64,000 nt of DNA from Glebionis coronaria (taxonomy: Eukaryota; Streptophyta; Magnoliopsida; Asterales; Asteraceae), in assembly GCA_025667525.1 (NCBI GenBank), contig CM046876.1, forward strand, positions 80,827,512 to 80,891,511, read 5' to 3'. A program made the translations under genes and the position numbers. This document shows positions 51,487 to 63,872 of the stretch, one piece after another (the first letter of the stretch is position 1; each line of letters starts with the position of its first letter). Below the pieces are notes generated by a model, which was not told where the DNA came from, made no database searches, and saw only the letters and a program-made list of their open reading frames with translations.

Positions 51487-54400
51487 TGTAACACCCCAAA
51501 ATTTATACAACTCGATACAGCGGAAGACTAGTTGGTGTTACGGGATAGCACATTACTCACATCATAGACAACGCATAAAAATCGCGTCGTTTATTTATAA
51601 AGCATTTCCATTCATAAATATCAAAGTTACATCGGTCCCAAGTCATTACATTATATACAAAAGTTTTACAAAGTGTTTGAATGGAAAAATATTGTTTAAA
51701 TGCGGGCCATGAATTATTGTCGTCTTCCCTAGAATTACCTTCAAGTACCTGAGATAAAACATGTTAAAAGAAAAGGGTCAGCGATAACGCCGAGTGAATT
51801 CATAGAGTTTAATAAATTCTATCAATATAACTTTGGTATAAAATTAGTACCAAAAATCGCTTCGTACAAATCATTGTAATAGGCCGTAAAATAGCCAAAA
51901 TCGTTTTATACAAATCTTTGTAATAGGCCATAAAATAGCCAAAGTCATTTTATATAAATCCTTATCGAAAATCATAGTATAGGCATTTGCCTTAAAAATT
52001 ATTATACGAGCCAATGTCGTAAAAACATCATACAATACGTCTTATGACGTTGTATAAAATCAAATAAAAACCGTTATATGAATATGGTTATGAAAACCAA
52101 AATACAAACATAATATCAATAGTATGACCCTGTATTGCTAGTCAGGCAATACATCGTAATTCGGAGCGTCTATTAGTATTTCGTTAATTCTTAGATTATT
52201 ACAAGCCGCATGACATTGTTACCTTACTAAACCAACAACGGGTAGCTAACCCGATACCAATTTTGCCCATCTAAAGTAGCGTGTCGTCACAAAGGTCAAG
52301 CTATGGAAATCTTCTCATACATAAATTCGCTTACCAATCAATGTGGCACGACGGGGATCAACCGTCAAGGCGCGAACTGGGGTGATCGTCCCCAAATAGT
52401 ACTATTAAATGCATAAGCTTCTACCAACTCCCGGTAGTTCACAATTCATGCTAATGGGACTTTTAATGACATAACCTAACTTTAATAATCCATTTAATTT
52501 CATCTATCGGGTCCATTAATCATTTATCGGGTCACACAATCGGGTCATTCAATCATTCGGGTCCAAAATCAATAAACAAACAATCGGGACAAATGGTGTC
52601 CTATTTTATAAAACTAACATGTTATCTCCCTCGCGGGTTTATAAAACATTTATAAAAACATTTAAAAGAGTGCGAGGCTATGAACTCACGTTGATGTGGG
52701 AAGGCGGGTTGTCGGCGATTCGGACGTACGGTACGTGCTTCAATCACGGAAACCTAAACAAATAATACTCGTCTTAGACTCATGTCCAATGACTTATAAA
52801 AATAACAATTATGTATACATATGATGATTATATACATATGATGATCAAGTGGGTTTACATATTCTCGTTTACTCATTTTTGTGTTATGTGTCGATAGCTT
52901 TTATACTAGTTTACTAGTTTTACCCATTTACGTGTCTTAAGTCCAATAAGCTTATTATAAGTTATTTAACTTATTTTAATCCATTTTGTATCTATATTAT
53001 TAGTATGTATACTTTCCAAGTTGGGCCTAAATGGGTTAAGCCCAATAGATTCTTTTTACAAGTTTTTATCCTATTTAGTCCATTTATTAGTCCAATATGT
53101 TTATTTAACTTGTTAATGTCCGTATACCCTATAGTTCGGGTTTTGTCGGTTTTTACTTGTTATACATGTCTATATATCAGTATATAAGTTTTATAAGTTA
53201 GTGGGTTTTTATTTTACATTTTATATATTAAAATGTGAGTGCTTATATAATAGTATTATTCTTTAATTTCCAAAAATCTGATTTTTAACTTCATCTTCAT
53301 CAAAACTGCCATATCTTGAGTTCTACATGGAGATAGAAGCTCAAATTTTTATCACATAAACTACATGATATGTCCTACATTTAACTCTTCTATAGCTACT
53401 GTTGAATCATCCTTTAAGTACTTTCTAAAAATCGTCCAAAACAGTAACTTCAGATTTATACCCTAAACTTGTTTTGATCATATCTCACTCATTATTTTGA
53501 TTCCATTGCATGGCCAACTCTCACATGTGTACAAGACCCATAGCTTACTGTAAATCCATTTTACTTCATCATTTTATCAGTTCACCACTTGGTTCTTTAC
53601 TGTTTTATACAGCTATGCAAATTAATCAAGATTTTAACCTTGTTTCTTATAGTTTTTCACCCTTTTATCCATGATTATCAACAACAAATCCCCACATAAC
53701 ATTTTTATCATCATATAATCATCATAAATATATACAATAGGAAATAAAATACATGTTTACATAATCAAAATATTAAGAAGATGAGGAGGACAATCTTTAT
53801 ACCACCAACTTGATGTAGGTTATGAGTTTGGCATGGTTTTGGATGGAGAAACTTATGATGCACCAAGACCACCTTCATGACCACCAATCTTCATAAACTC
53901 CTTGTGGAAAATCAGCCTCAAGACACCAAGGAACTCCTCCATGGATGTTATAATCACCACCATTCAAGAGAGCTTCAAAAGGGCTTCAACATGTGTATGA
54001 ATAACACATGATTTCATGGATGAAATTGATCAAAATGGTATTTTATGGTGAAGAATGGGACGGCCAAAAATGGAGTCCAAGAGAGAGAGAGAGAAAGTTT
54101 GTAGCTTGTTTGCATGAGTGTGTGTGAGAAGAGTGGTTTGTGTTGGTGGTTTTGTGAAGTGGAATAGCTTAAAGGTTAAGCTTAGGACATGTGTAAGTAA
54201 TATTACTTACAACTTGACACCAAGTTGTTGTGTTGGAGAGTTATAGCCGGTTTTGATGGGGGTGGGACAAGTGTCCCACTTGTCTCATCCCCATTTATTT
54301 ACGGGTACTCCTTGATTCTAGTTTCCTCGATTTGCGTGCCCTCGGGTCGTTTTACGAAAAACGTTTTTATAAATTATGAATCAACGTCATAAAACGAATC

Positions 54401-54795
54401 CAATAAAAATTGTTTCATCAAAAACGGAGTTCGAAAACGTAAATACACAATCCTAAGGTTTCCGGTTTAGTCGTAAAGGACGTTAAAATAAAATCTTAAG
54501 TCCTAATATCTTCTAGTAAATTTGTGAGTTTATGAACCAACACAAATTTAAAACTCCAAAATAATATTCATGGACAAATTTATTTTCTGAAATGTCGGAC
54601 TGTCTCCAAAGACGGTGTATGTAAACGTAAGCACGTAACGTTGAATCCTCCGGTTTAGACGTAGTCGATGCTACTCCAAGACGTAAATCCAAATTTCTTC
54701 CCAAAAATATGTGAGTTCATATTGTAACATTAGAATAATATTTTCAAATAATATTTGAGGATAAAATATCGACCATAAATTGACGGATTGTCACA
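51487..54795 (-). repeat. 5' LTR of chromovirus D
   Basis: 3309 bp, nearly identical to 42592-45898. The TATA-like string has a T-to-C change here (near 52856). The conserved block is at about 52310-52446. Confidence 0.92.
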
Positions 54796-54800
54796 TCTGG

Positions 54801-55954
54801 GTTAGTAACAGGCATATAATTCAAAGTCCTAGATAGAGGTTCCAAGTCAAACAAACAATTTGGACCACTTTCAGGATCACTAGGTTTACTCTCTAAAAAC
54901 CTAACATGTACCTTTTCAAGTATACGTTTTTCTTTCTTAAGGTAAACCCTATATCCCTTGCTCTACACTGAATAACCCATGAAGTAGCCTTCATCACCTA
55001 TAGCACTAAATTTACCTAAGGCATCACTAGTATCTAGTACAACTACATGACAACCAAAAGGTTTAAGAAAACCAATATTCGGTTTCCTTCTTCAAAGTAA
55101 CTCATAAGGTGTTTTGTTATGTATCTTGTTGACAAATGCTCTATTCTGAACATAACAAGCTGTATTTACAGCCTCAGCCTAAAATGCAATATGAAAGTGA
55201 GCATCAGTCAACATAGTCCTGGCTGCTTCAATTAGGGTTCTATTCTTTCTCTCAGCAACCCCATTTTGCTGTGGGGTTCTGGCAACACTAAACTGTATAG
55301 TAATCCCTTTCTTGGCACAAAAATCATCCAACAGTTTATTTCTAAACTCACCACCATTATCACTTCTAAGCATTTTAACTTCATTACCAGTTTTCTTTTC
55401 AATTTGGTTAATAAAGTTAATTAAAGTATCAGTAGTGTCACTTTTCATGGCAAAAAAGAAAGTCCAAGTAAACCTAGAAAAGTCATCAGTGAAGACAAAG
55501 CAGTAAGATTTACCATTCAAACTCTCTATATTAGTTGGACCAAATAGGTCCATATGCAGCAAGTGAAGAGGTTTAGAACTAGAGTGCACTTGTTTAGACT
55601 TAAGTGAGACCTTGTGTTGTTTGCCTTTAAGGCATGCAACACAAGGGTGGTCATTGTGGAAAGCCTTTTCAGGCAAACCATCAACCAAACCATGTCTCAC
55701 AAGTCTGCTTATATTTTTAAAGTTAATGTGCCCTAGTCTCCTGTGCCATTGATTACTCTCATCAACTGAAGCTTTAGCATAAAAACATGACATATTATTA
55801 TTCATCCTAGTTCCATTAAGATTCACATTATAAATGTCCTTATGCCTAGGTGTCCTATAATCAATAAATTTCTCATCTGGCATTTTAAAATCCTTGCTCA
55901 ACACCAAGCATTTAGTATCAGTGAAAAGAACCTTATTTTTGTTATCACAAACTT
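54801..55954 (-). pseudogene. pol: Sirevirus B pol: integrase (broken)
   Basis: The best frame is 55179-55907. It begins with LVLSKDFKMPDEKFID, then the pre-integrase zinc module (HRRLGHINF...CVACLKGKQHK), and integrase with first Asp in HMDLFGP, second in RSDNGGEF and Glu in QQNGVAERKN. It ends at a stop near 55179; the remaining 378 bp to 54801 continue the domain (NRAFVNK, GCHVVVLD) with further stops. The domain order matches Sirevirus A pol. The right border is the GTGAT duplication of the 3.5-kb element; the upstream part continues at 59458. Confidence 0.85.
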
Positions 55955-55959
55955 GTGAT

Positions 55960-56536
55960 TGTGGAAACCTTGGTTTCCGGATCTTTGAAGCTACTAGGAA
56001 TGATCATTGTTCGTATGATTAAACAATCAAAGCGGAATTAGAACAACAATCATTAACAAGGTGTTTAGGCATAATAACATGAATTAAAACAAATAGGGTT
56101 GCTCATTATATTAATAATAAACAACCACTAGACGTGTATACATTGAATCCCACGTCTAGTGCACACACGCTTTAGGTTTACATTGTGAATGAATTGATGA
56201 TTAAAACCTAAGACCCTTGGTTCCTTTTATAGTGTAAGGATTAGGGTTTAAAAGAGATAATAACAAATAAACAAGTAAATCTTCTATTTAAATAAACTTA
56301 TGCAGAATATATCTTGCATGTTTATCTAAATAGAAGCTTCCATAAGCTTCTTTTCTACGTTTCTATCAACTCTTAAATTGCATGTGACAATGCTTGGATT
56401 GCACACGACAACTCTTGAGCCAACAATGCTTAGTTTGTTCTTGTCAACGCTTGAATTGCTCTTGACAACGCTTAGACAATATCTTCATGTTTTCTTCGTT
56501 TTTGAGTTTCTGCCACATCAACTTTTTGACCCAACA
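55960..56536 (-). repeat. 3' LTR of the 3.5-kb copia-like element
   Basis: 577 bp; the minus strand starts TGTTGGGTCAAAAAG and ends GGTTTCCACA. TATA box CTATAAAAGG at 56223-56232 (minus). TCAACGCTTGA-type motifs lie in 56355-56470. Confidence 0.92.
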
Positions 56537-58858
56537 ATCTTCCCCTAGTTGATGTTGGCAAAACTCTATGTGTATCTCTTGTAAGTTGTACATGATCTTC
56601 AGATTGCTTCCCCTCAATTATAGCATGTATGTCTTCCCCTTTTTGTCACATCAACAGGGAAGTAAACAATGTATGCAACCTTGAAGATTCTCCAAATGTA
56701 GCTCTATGTAATGATTTTGAAGAAAAATAAATAAAGTATTCTTGATGTAGAAGTAGAATAACCCAACCTTGTGTTCCATGTCTTGTACTATCCATGTGAT
56801 GAAGAACTTCTATGAAAACGTAAAGTATAAGCAGACCTCAATCTTTTGTCAATATTCTCATCCTTTGTGAGACACTGAGCACGATAATGTAACTCCTTCA
56901 AGTGTTATGACAAGTCTTCATCACCAACCATGTAAAGCACGAACAAGTTATTGTTAAGTCAATGGTTGACATCCACAACTTAACAATATGATAAAACACA
57001 AACTCGCGAAAATCTTCTTCAATCATCAAACTTACCATAAGAATTCTTCCCCTTAAGCCAACACTTCTTCATGACAAGTCAACATCTTCATATGTAAAAG
57101 ATGTCAACAAATAACCCTTTCACAAGCCACACCTTGTTAATAAATTACTTCATGAATCGTTGCTAACTCGCCTTAAAATCATTAATTTCTTTTAAAAATA
57201 TCCGAGCCATAAATATCAGCATGATATTCTAAATTAAAACGGAGATTCCATGTACCTTCGTATGTAATTTCCTCCTTTTTGTGTGCTCAAAACATACCAA
57301 TTTTCTCAAACAGCAGCAATCCTTGTGTTATCCAACATCCTCTTTTATCCAAGATCTACATCAGATGTATTGTCCGATATCGGACAATACATGTCAGCGT
57401 TTGAATTCTCATATATCGGACAACACTGTCAACGCTGTCAGCGTTGACTTACTCTGTCAGCGTCAAAAGTACACTCGTCAGCGTCCATTCAATATGTGTC
57501 AGCGTCTACCTCTGCTGCTGACACTTTTAGGGTTACGATCTCATATATTTAGCAATAGAATATTTAAATATTCCTATAAATCAATATATGATCATATCCC
57601 AAGTCTGTAACCCATATCTTGTTCAATCACGAATGTATCCCACAAAAATAGGCAAATAAATATCCTATTTTATCTTTGACCAGTAGAATCCTTATTGCGT
57701 CTCTTCAATAAACCTCGTCAGCGTCATCTCAAACATTGTCAACGTTAACCATCAACGTTTTAAACAATAAGTGAAGATATAAATAGTGAATGCTAATATA
57801 CATCCTTTTGCTTCATCCAATCACATCCTTAGAACCGTGTGAACACAAAGCTGGATCTAACGTCACTTGTTTTTACTCTTTGATCGTGTGAACGCAGGTC
57901 TACATTAACCATGTGAACACACAATAAATAATCTTGTGAACACAGAATATCCTCCACCAATAAGAATTGACCGTACATAATATATCTTGATTTGTAGCAT
58001 GTCATGTGAATATACTCAATAAGCAAAATTTCGTCAAACAGAAGACCTGGTGATTTGCTCTTTTAGGATACAATCGCTTATTTTTCTTTGTCAAAGGTCA
58101 CGGGACCACTAATATAAACCTGCTCACGTGATCACAAATGTTGCTTTATCACAACAACCAAGATTTGGGGACCAATAGTATTTTTGACGTGAGTCTGTAT
58201 GCAACCACATCCTCACATTGTTCAATCTTATCTTCCTGGGACCCCACGAAACAAACAATTTGTTTATACAAATCGTACCAATTCCTCACTTTGACAAACA
58301 AACAAGAAGTAACACAGCCATGCTATGTATAACGAATAGAAGATCTGATTCAATAGCAGCAAATAAAACATATCATTAAATCATAGTCACAGATCTAGGG
58401 TTTGTTTAAACCCTAATATCCAACACAACTTCAACCATGTTGCCCACTATTCTATCTGATGTAACCATGTTGCTAGGGTTCATCACCAGTTCATGAAGAA
58501 CTGATTCCCCAAAGCTAACAACATGTCTTCTTTTCTGTATAGAATCGATCTAGGGTTTGTTGAAACCCTAAATCATGATTTCATGCTAATCTGAAAATCT
58601 GAAAATCATCACTGCAACCCACTTTGACGCTTAATAACTTTTTATTAGGGATAAAAATAGACAATCCCTTTGATGGATGTTTAGATATATGTATGTAGAA
58701 CACACATATAAAATTTCGTGACGATCCAACGGTTCAATCAAAAGTTATGACCTTCTGAATACTGCTGCGCACACAAAAACGTCCAGAAAAACCCTAGACG
58801 GATTTTTCTTCTTTTCACCATACACGAACACCTTGTTGGTCCTAGCATCACGAGCCAT
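56537..58858. other. Non-coding interior of the 3.5-kb copia-like element
   Basis: About 2.3 kb with no recognisable protein. Clusters of TCAGCG/TCAACG motifs lie at 57395-57505 and 57716-57760, including a perfect inverted repeat at 57428-57448 (10-bp arms, one central base). A polypurine tract lies at the left border. Confidence 0.75.
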
Positions 58859-58875
58859 GAGGCTCTGATACCAAT
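58859..58875 (-). other. Primer-binding site of the 3.5-kb copia-like element
   Basis: The minus strand reads TTGGTATCAGAGCC next to the LTR end; it contains the canonical initiator tRNA-Met PBS TGGTATCAGAGC. Confidence 0.88.
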
Positions 58876-59452
58876 TGTGGAAACCTTGGTTTCCGGATCT
58901 TTGAAGCTACTAGGATTGATCATTGTTCATATGATTAAACAATCAAAGCAGAATTAGAACAACAATCATTATCAAGGTGTTTAGGCACAATAACATGAAT
59001 TAAAACAAATAGGGTTGCTCATTATATTAATAATAAACAACCACTAGACGTGTATACATTGAATCCCACGTCTAGTGCACACACGCTTTAGGTTTACATT
59101 GTGAATGAATTGATGATTAAAACCTAAGACCCTTGGTTCCTTTTATAGTTTAAGGATTAGGGTTTACAAGAGATAATAACAAATAAACAAGTAAATCTTC
59201 TATTTAAATAAACTTATGCAGAATATATCTTGCATGTTTATCTAAATAGAAGCTTCCATAAGCTTCTTGTCTACGTTTCTATCAACTCTTAAATTGCATG
59301 TGACAATGCTTGGATTGCACACAACAACTCTTGAGCCAATAATGCTTAGTTTGTTCTTGTCAACGCTTGAATTGCTCTTGACAACGCTTAGACAATATCT
59401 TCATGTTTTCTTCATTTTTGAGTTTCTGCCACATCAACTTTTTGACCCAACA
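58876..59452 (-). repeat. 5' LTR of the 3.5-kb copia-like element
   Basis: 577 bp, colinear with 55960-56536. TATA box at 59139-59148 (minus strand). TCAACGCTTGA motifs near 59284-59392. Confidence 0.92.
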
Positions 59453-59457
59453 GTGAT

Positions 59458-59515
59458 ACACTAAAAAGATTATAGTCTAGTTCTTTTACCAGAAACACGT
59501 TTTCAAAACGCAAAT
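59458..59515 (-). pseudogene. pol: Sirevirus B pol: short piece before integrase
   Basis: 58 bp encoding LRFENVFLVKELDYNLFSVS on the minus strand, the conserved link between protease and integrase in copia pol (compare HNLISISHL in Sirevirus A). The reading continues at 55954 once the 3.5-kb element is removed. Tekay-like copy 2 cuts it on the right. Confidence 0.8.
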
Positions 59516-62500
59516 TGTGACAATCTAACATTTTCAGGTAGTGAATTATTTTCTCGTATAATATTTTGAAACATATTTTTGTGTTGGTTGATGAACTCAC
59601 AATTTACGGATTTAAATTTGGGCTTACGTGCATAGTTTAGCGTCCTTTACGACTAAACCGGAAACCTTAGGATTACGTATTTATGTTTTTGAACTCCGTT
59701 TTTGATGAGACAATTTTTATTAGATTCGTTTTGTGTCGTTGATTCATAATTTATAAAAACGTTTTTCGTAAAACGACCCGAGGGCACGCAAATCAAGGAA
59801 ACTAGAATCGAGGAGTACCCGCAAATTAGCGGGATGGGACAAAATAATTTATCCCACCCCACTATACAAAGGGACGGCTAAAGAGGACACCACATCAAAG
59901 ATGTGGCACCCTTATAACACTTAGCTTACAAGTGTAAGCTTAGCCTTACACTTGAGCTAATTCAACCACAAAAACCACTAGCTAAATCATTTACCACCAT
60001 TTCACACATGCAAAACAACCTCAAACTCTCTCCCACTCTCTACCATTGCCGTCCCATAACACCACCATACACCACCATTTGATCTTTTCTAGCCACAAGT
60101 TACTTGTTATCTAGCTATATTATGGAGTAACCTTGAAGCCTTGATTGCTTGGTTGCCATTTTAACAACAAAGGAGGTGATTTTCTTGTGTCCTAGGGCTA
60201 ATTTCTCAACAAACTTTCTTGGTGATTGATGATCTTGGAGATATATTTGGTGTTCATCAAGTTGTTGTCTTCCAAAAATAAGATATAATCTTGGTTGGTA
60301 AAGACGATCATCCTTTCCATTTCTCTTGTTATTTTTGTAAAGATAAAATGTATTTTCTTTCTTGTTGTATATGTATATGATGAATATATGATGATAAAAA
60401 TGTTGTGTGGGGATCAAGTGTTGATAAATATGCTTAAAAAGATTAATAACCATAAGAAACAAGGCTAAAATCATGCTTAAATTGTTGGCTGTATAAAAAC
60501 AGTAAGTAACCAAAACTTAAACTGATAAAATTGCATGGTGGAATCCATTTACAGTAATTATAAGATTTCATACATATGTGAGAGTTGGCCATGCAATGGA
60601 ATCATTAAAATGAGTGAGATATGATCAAAACAAGATGAGTGTGCTAATCTGAATAGTCTGTTTTGTAGGGACTGTTAAGGATAGTTAGACTTGGAATGAG
60701 CAGTAGCTATATCTAACTTAATTGTAGCACATAATATGAAGTTCATGACACCCAAAAATGAGCTTCTAATGCATTGTAGAACTCTAGATATGATAAAAAT
60801 GGTGAAGATGAAACTAAAAATCAGATTTTGAAGAATTAATGTTTAATACTATTATATAAGCACTCAAATTATATAGTATAAAATGTGAAATTAAAACCTA
60901 CTAACTTATAAATTTCATTTATATAAATATGTATAAGGTTAAATAAATGAACAATTTATAAAAATGGTAGTTTAATAATATTTATAAGTTATAAAAACTA
61001 TAAACATGATTTCTACGACTTTTTCGGCGATTACCATAAAATTAACGTTTTTCGACAATTAAAACTTAGACGATCAAACCCGTCTAATATAAAGTTTTTA
61101 AAAGTCACATACTGATATATAAGTATCTAATACAAGTTAAAACCGATAAAACCCGAACTATAGGACATACGGATATTAACGAGCTAAGTTAGCATATTGG
61201 ACTAATAATTGGACTAAATAAGTTAAACACTTATAAAAAGTACTTATTGGGCTTAACCCATTTGGGCCCAACATGTAAAGTATAAATACTGATAATACAA
61301 GTATAAAATAGACTAATACAAGTTAAAGAACTTATAATAAGCTTATTGGACTTAAAACAAGTAAGTAGATAAAATTAGTAAACTAGTAAAAAGTTACAAA
61401 TACATAACCACTAAAATGAGTAAATAAGAATATATGAACCCACTTGATCATCATCATATGTATAAAATCATCATATGTATATTGTTATTTTGATAAAGTC
61501 ATTGGATAAAATTCTAAGACAGATTATTATTTATATAGGTTTCCGTGACGGAAGCACGCCCGTAGCCGATAATCCGCCTTTCATTATCAACGTGAGTTCA
61601 TAGCCTCGCACTCTTTTAAATGTTTTATAAAATGATTTGTAAACCCGCGAGGGAGATAACATGCTAGTTTTTGATAAAAATATAACACAAGTAGTCCCGA
61701 TGGTATGCTTAATGATATGGATCCGAATGATGCTATGACCCTAATAACGAGATAAAAAGGATTATTAGTAGTTAGGTTATGTCACTTAAAGTCCCATTAG
61801 CATGAATTGTGAACTACCGGGATTTGGTAGACGCTTATGCATATGATAGTACTATTTGGGGACGATCACCCCAGTTCGCGCCTTGACGGTTGATCCCCGT
61901 CGTACCACATTGATTGGTAAGCGAATTTATGTATGAGAAGATTTACATAGCGTGATTTTTGTGACAACACGCTAACTTAGATGGGAAAATTGTTTGTCGG
62001 GTTCGCGGCCCGTTGTTTTTATAGTAAGGTAACAATGTCATGCGGCTAATAATAATCCAAATGAATCTAATGTGATCCTATAACGATATGAATAACAATA
62101 ATAATATTATCTATAATGGTAATATTGAGGCTACGGTCTCATGGACGGTTTAAGATGTATGCATGATTTATATATTGCCTGACTAGCAATACGAGGACTT
62201 ACTTCCGATATTATACTTGTGTTTTGATTTCAACGATTGTTTTATATAACGGTTTTATTAAACTATATGAATTCACTCGGCATTCGCTGATATGATTTTT
62301 GCATGTTTTTATCTCAGGTGCTTGAAGGTAATTCGGATGGAGATCGACTCTGATGGCCCACATAATAATAAAAATGTCCATTCGATATATGTTTTGTAAA
62401 CTTAATGACCTGTATAATTTGGGACCTGTTGTACACTTTAAAACTTTTTATCGAATGAATGTATGTTAAACCTTGTACAACCATTTTTATGTGTTGTCTA

Positions 62501-62579
62501 TGATTGGAGTTATTGTGCTATTCCGTAACACTCTAAAAGACCCTTCCGCTGTACCGATACGAAAATTGAGAGTGTTACA
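59516..62579 (+). repeat. 5' LTR of Tekay-like copy 2
   Basis: 3064 bp, TGTGACAATC...GTGTTACA. It aligns with 1832-5763 without the Helitron; the empty insertion site is 60873/60874. The conserved block is at about 61807-61944. The TATA-like string of copy 1 is weaker here (ATATATGAACC near 61431). Confidence 0.92.
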
Positions 62580-62582
62580 GTT

Positions 62583-62594
62583 TGGTACCAGAGC
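62583..62594 (+). other. Primer-binding site of Tekay-like copy 2
   Basis: TGGTACCAGAGC, three bases after the LTR end; one difference from the initiator tRNA-Met PBS. Identical to the sites of chromoviruses C and D. Confidence 0.88.
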
Positions 62595-62873
62595 TCTCGT
62601 TATAGAGAACAAAAGATTTTAAAAACCAAGGTTTTGAACAAAACTTTTCAAAATCTTTTAACTATGAACATTTGAGAAAATATTTGAAAAATCTTTTGAC
62701 TATAACGGTGCCAGAGATCTCCGACGTTACCAACAAGCCCTATTGAGAAGATATATATTTTGATATATATAATTTAATTTATATATATGTATATATCGTG
62801 ATTTCAGTATGTAATTGTTTAATAAGTATGCTATCCTAATACGAGATATATATATATATAAATGCAGATTGTC

Positions 62874-63872
62874 ATGGCTGACCCTAATATTCTTGTAGAG
62901 AACCATGCTATTCTCGAACCTAATGTAGATGATGATCCTTATTTAGACTTAGTAGATTATGATATGGATGATGAGGAGGAACCATTTGAGGATCCCGAGC
63001 CCGAGATAGGACTAGGAGATCAGATTGCCCCTCAGGTTGATATGGTAGAGAATGAGATTGATAATGTTGATATTGAGAATGATGATGAGATTAGGTTAGA
63101 TAATTTAGATGATGAGATTGACGACGAGGATGCCAAGGAGGATATAGGTATAGACGATGAGGTTGATGATGATGAGGAAGCCGAGCTTATTTACCCTTAT
63201 GATGTTCCAGAAGGCGAGCCTTTACCCCCACCAGTTTATTTGTCTGATTCTAAGGATGAGCTACCTAGGGATGAAATGTCTGAATCGTCTGAATCTGATT
63301 CTGAATCAGAGGAGGATGAGGATGATAATGCACCTGACGGTACTGATGGTATTGCTACTCACAGACGTGTGATAGGAGCGTCATCTAGTGCTCGAGAGGC
63401 TACTCATATTGATGGTCTTGCACCATGGGCCTTGAGACGTGATCTAGATGCTTCCCGTGTTAAGAGTAGTATGACGGAGATTGGATTAGGTGTTGTTCAG
63501 ACTCATGTTGCTTATTTGGAGACAAAGACTAAGGTTTGTGAGAAAGAGCGGGAATTGCTTAGTTTGGATTTGATTGATGTAGAACATGGTTTGAATGAGG
63601 CTTTTAGGAGGTTATCGGTGTTAGAAAGTGGTGAATTTGCTGCTATGAAGAAGAAGGTGAATTCTATGGAGATTCAGTTGAATGTAGCTCGCGTGATGCG
63701 TGAGAAATCTGAGAAAGAGTTGAATGTATATGTGGGTTGGAACAGTAGATTTTATGCTTTCATGGTTGAAAGAGGAGTGATCCGTAAGCGCCCAGCTGAA
63801 GATGTGTCTAGTGATCGTCCGACAAAGATACAGAAGACGATGAATGATGGACCATCTGGCGGTTCTCATTAG
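62874..63872 (+). CDS. Acidic coiled-coil protein at the gag position of Tekay-like copy 2
   Basis: The frame opens at 62862, but the second ATG (62874, GTCATGGCTG) has the better plant start context and gives 332 residues. Residues 1-155 are dominated by Asp and Glu (DDEEEPFEDPEPE, DDEDAKEDIGIDDEVDDDEE), with a Pro-rich PLPPPVY stretch and a Ser/Glu run (SESSESDSESEEDEDD). Residues about 205-290 look like a coiled coil (ETKTKVCEKERELLSLDL, MEIQLNVARVMREKSEKEL). A basic RKRPAED motif near 305 may be a nuclear signal. It lacks a capsid block and zinc knuckle, so it is either the N-terminal part of gag or a separate ORF before it; it ends in a true stop, and the next 128 bp are not coding. Role unknown. 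Confidence 0.7.
   Translation: MADPNILVENHAILEPNVDDDPYLDLVDYDMDDEEEPFEDPEPEIGLGDQIAPQVDMVENEIDNVDIENDDEIRLDNLDDEIDDEDAKEDIGIDDEVDDDEEAELIYPYDVPEGEPLPPPVYLSDSKDELPRDEMSESSESDSESEEDEDDNAPDGTDGIATHRRVIGASSSAREATHIDGLAPWALRRDLDASRVKSSMTEIGLGVVQTHVAYLETKTKVCEKERELLSLDLIDVEHGLNEAFRRLSVLESGEFAAMKKKVNSMEIQLNVARVMREKSEKELNVYVGWNSRFYAFMVERGVIRKRPAEDVSSDRPTKIQKTMNDGPSGGSH

Larger units (their letters stand above)
55960..59452 (-). mobile_element. Non-autonomous copia-like LTR element, 3.5 kb
   Basis: Two 577-bp LTRs (55960-56536 and 58876-59452) enclose 2339 bp with no coding frame. Flanks are a perfect GTGAT duplication (55955-55959 and 59453-59457). The minus strand has a PBS next to the right LTR and a copia-type polypurine tract (AACTAGGGGAAGAT) next to the left LTR. 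About 11 differences between the LTRs by eye (about 2 %). It must rely on enzymes of another element. The TCARCG motif shared with Sirevirus B suggests a Sirevirus partner. Confidence 0.9.
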
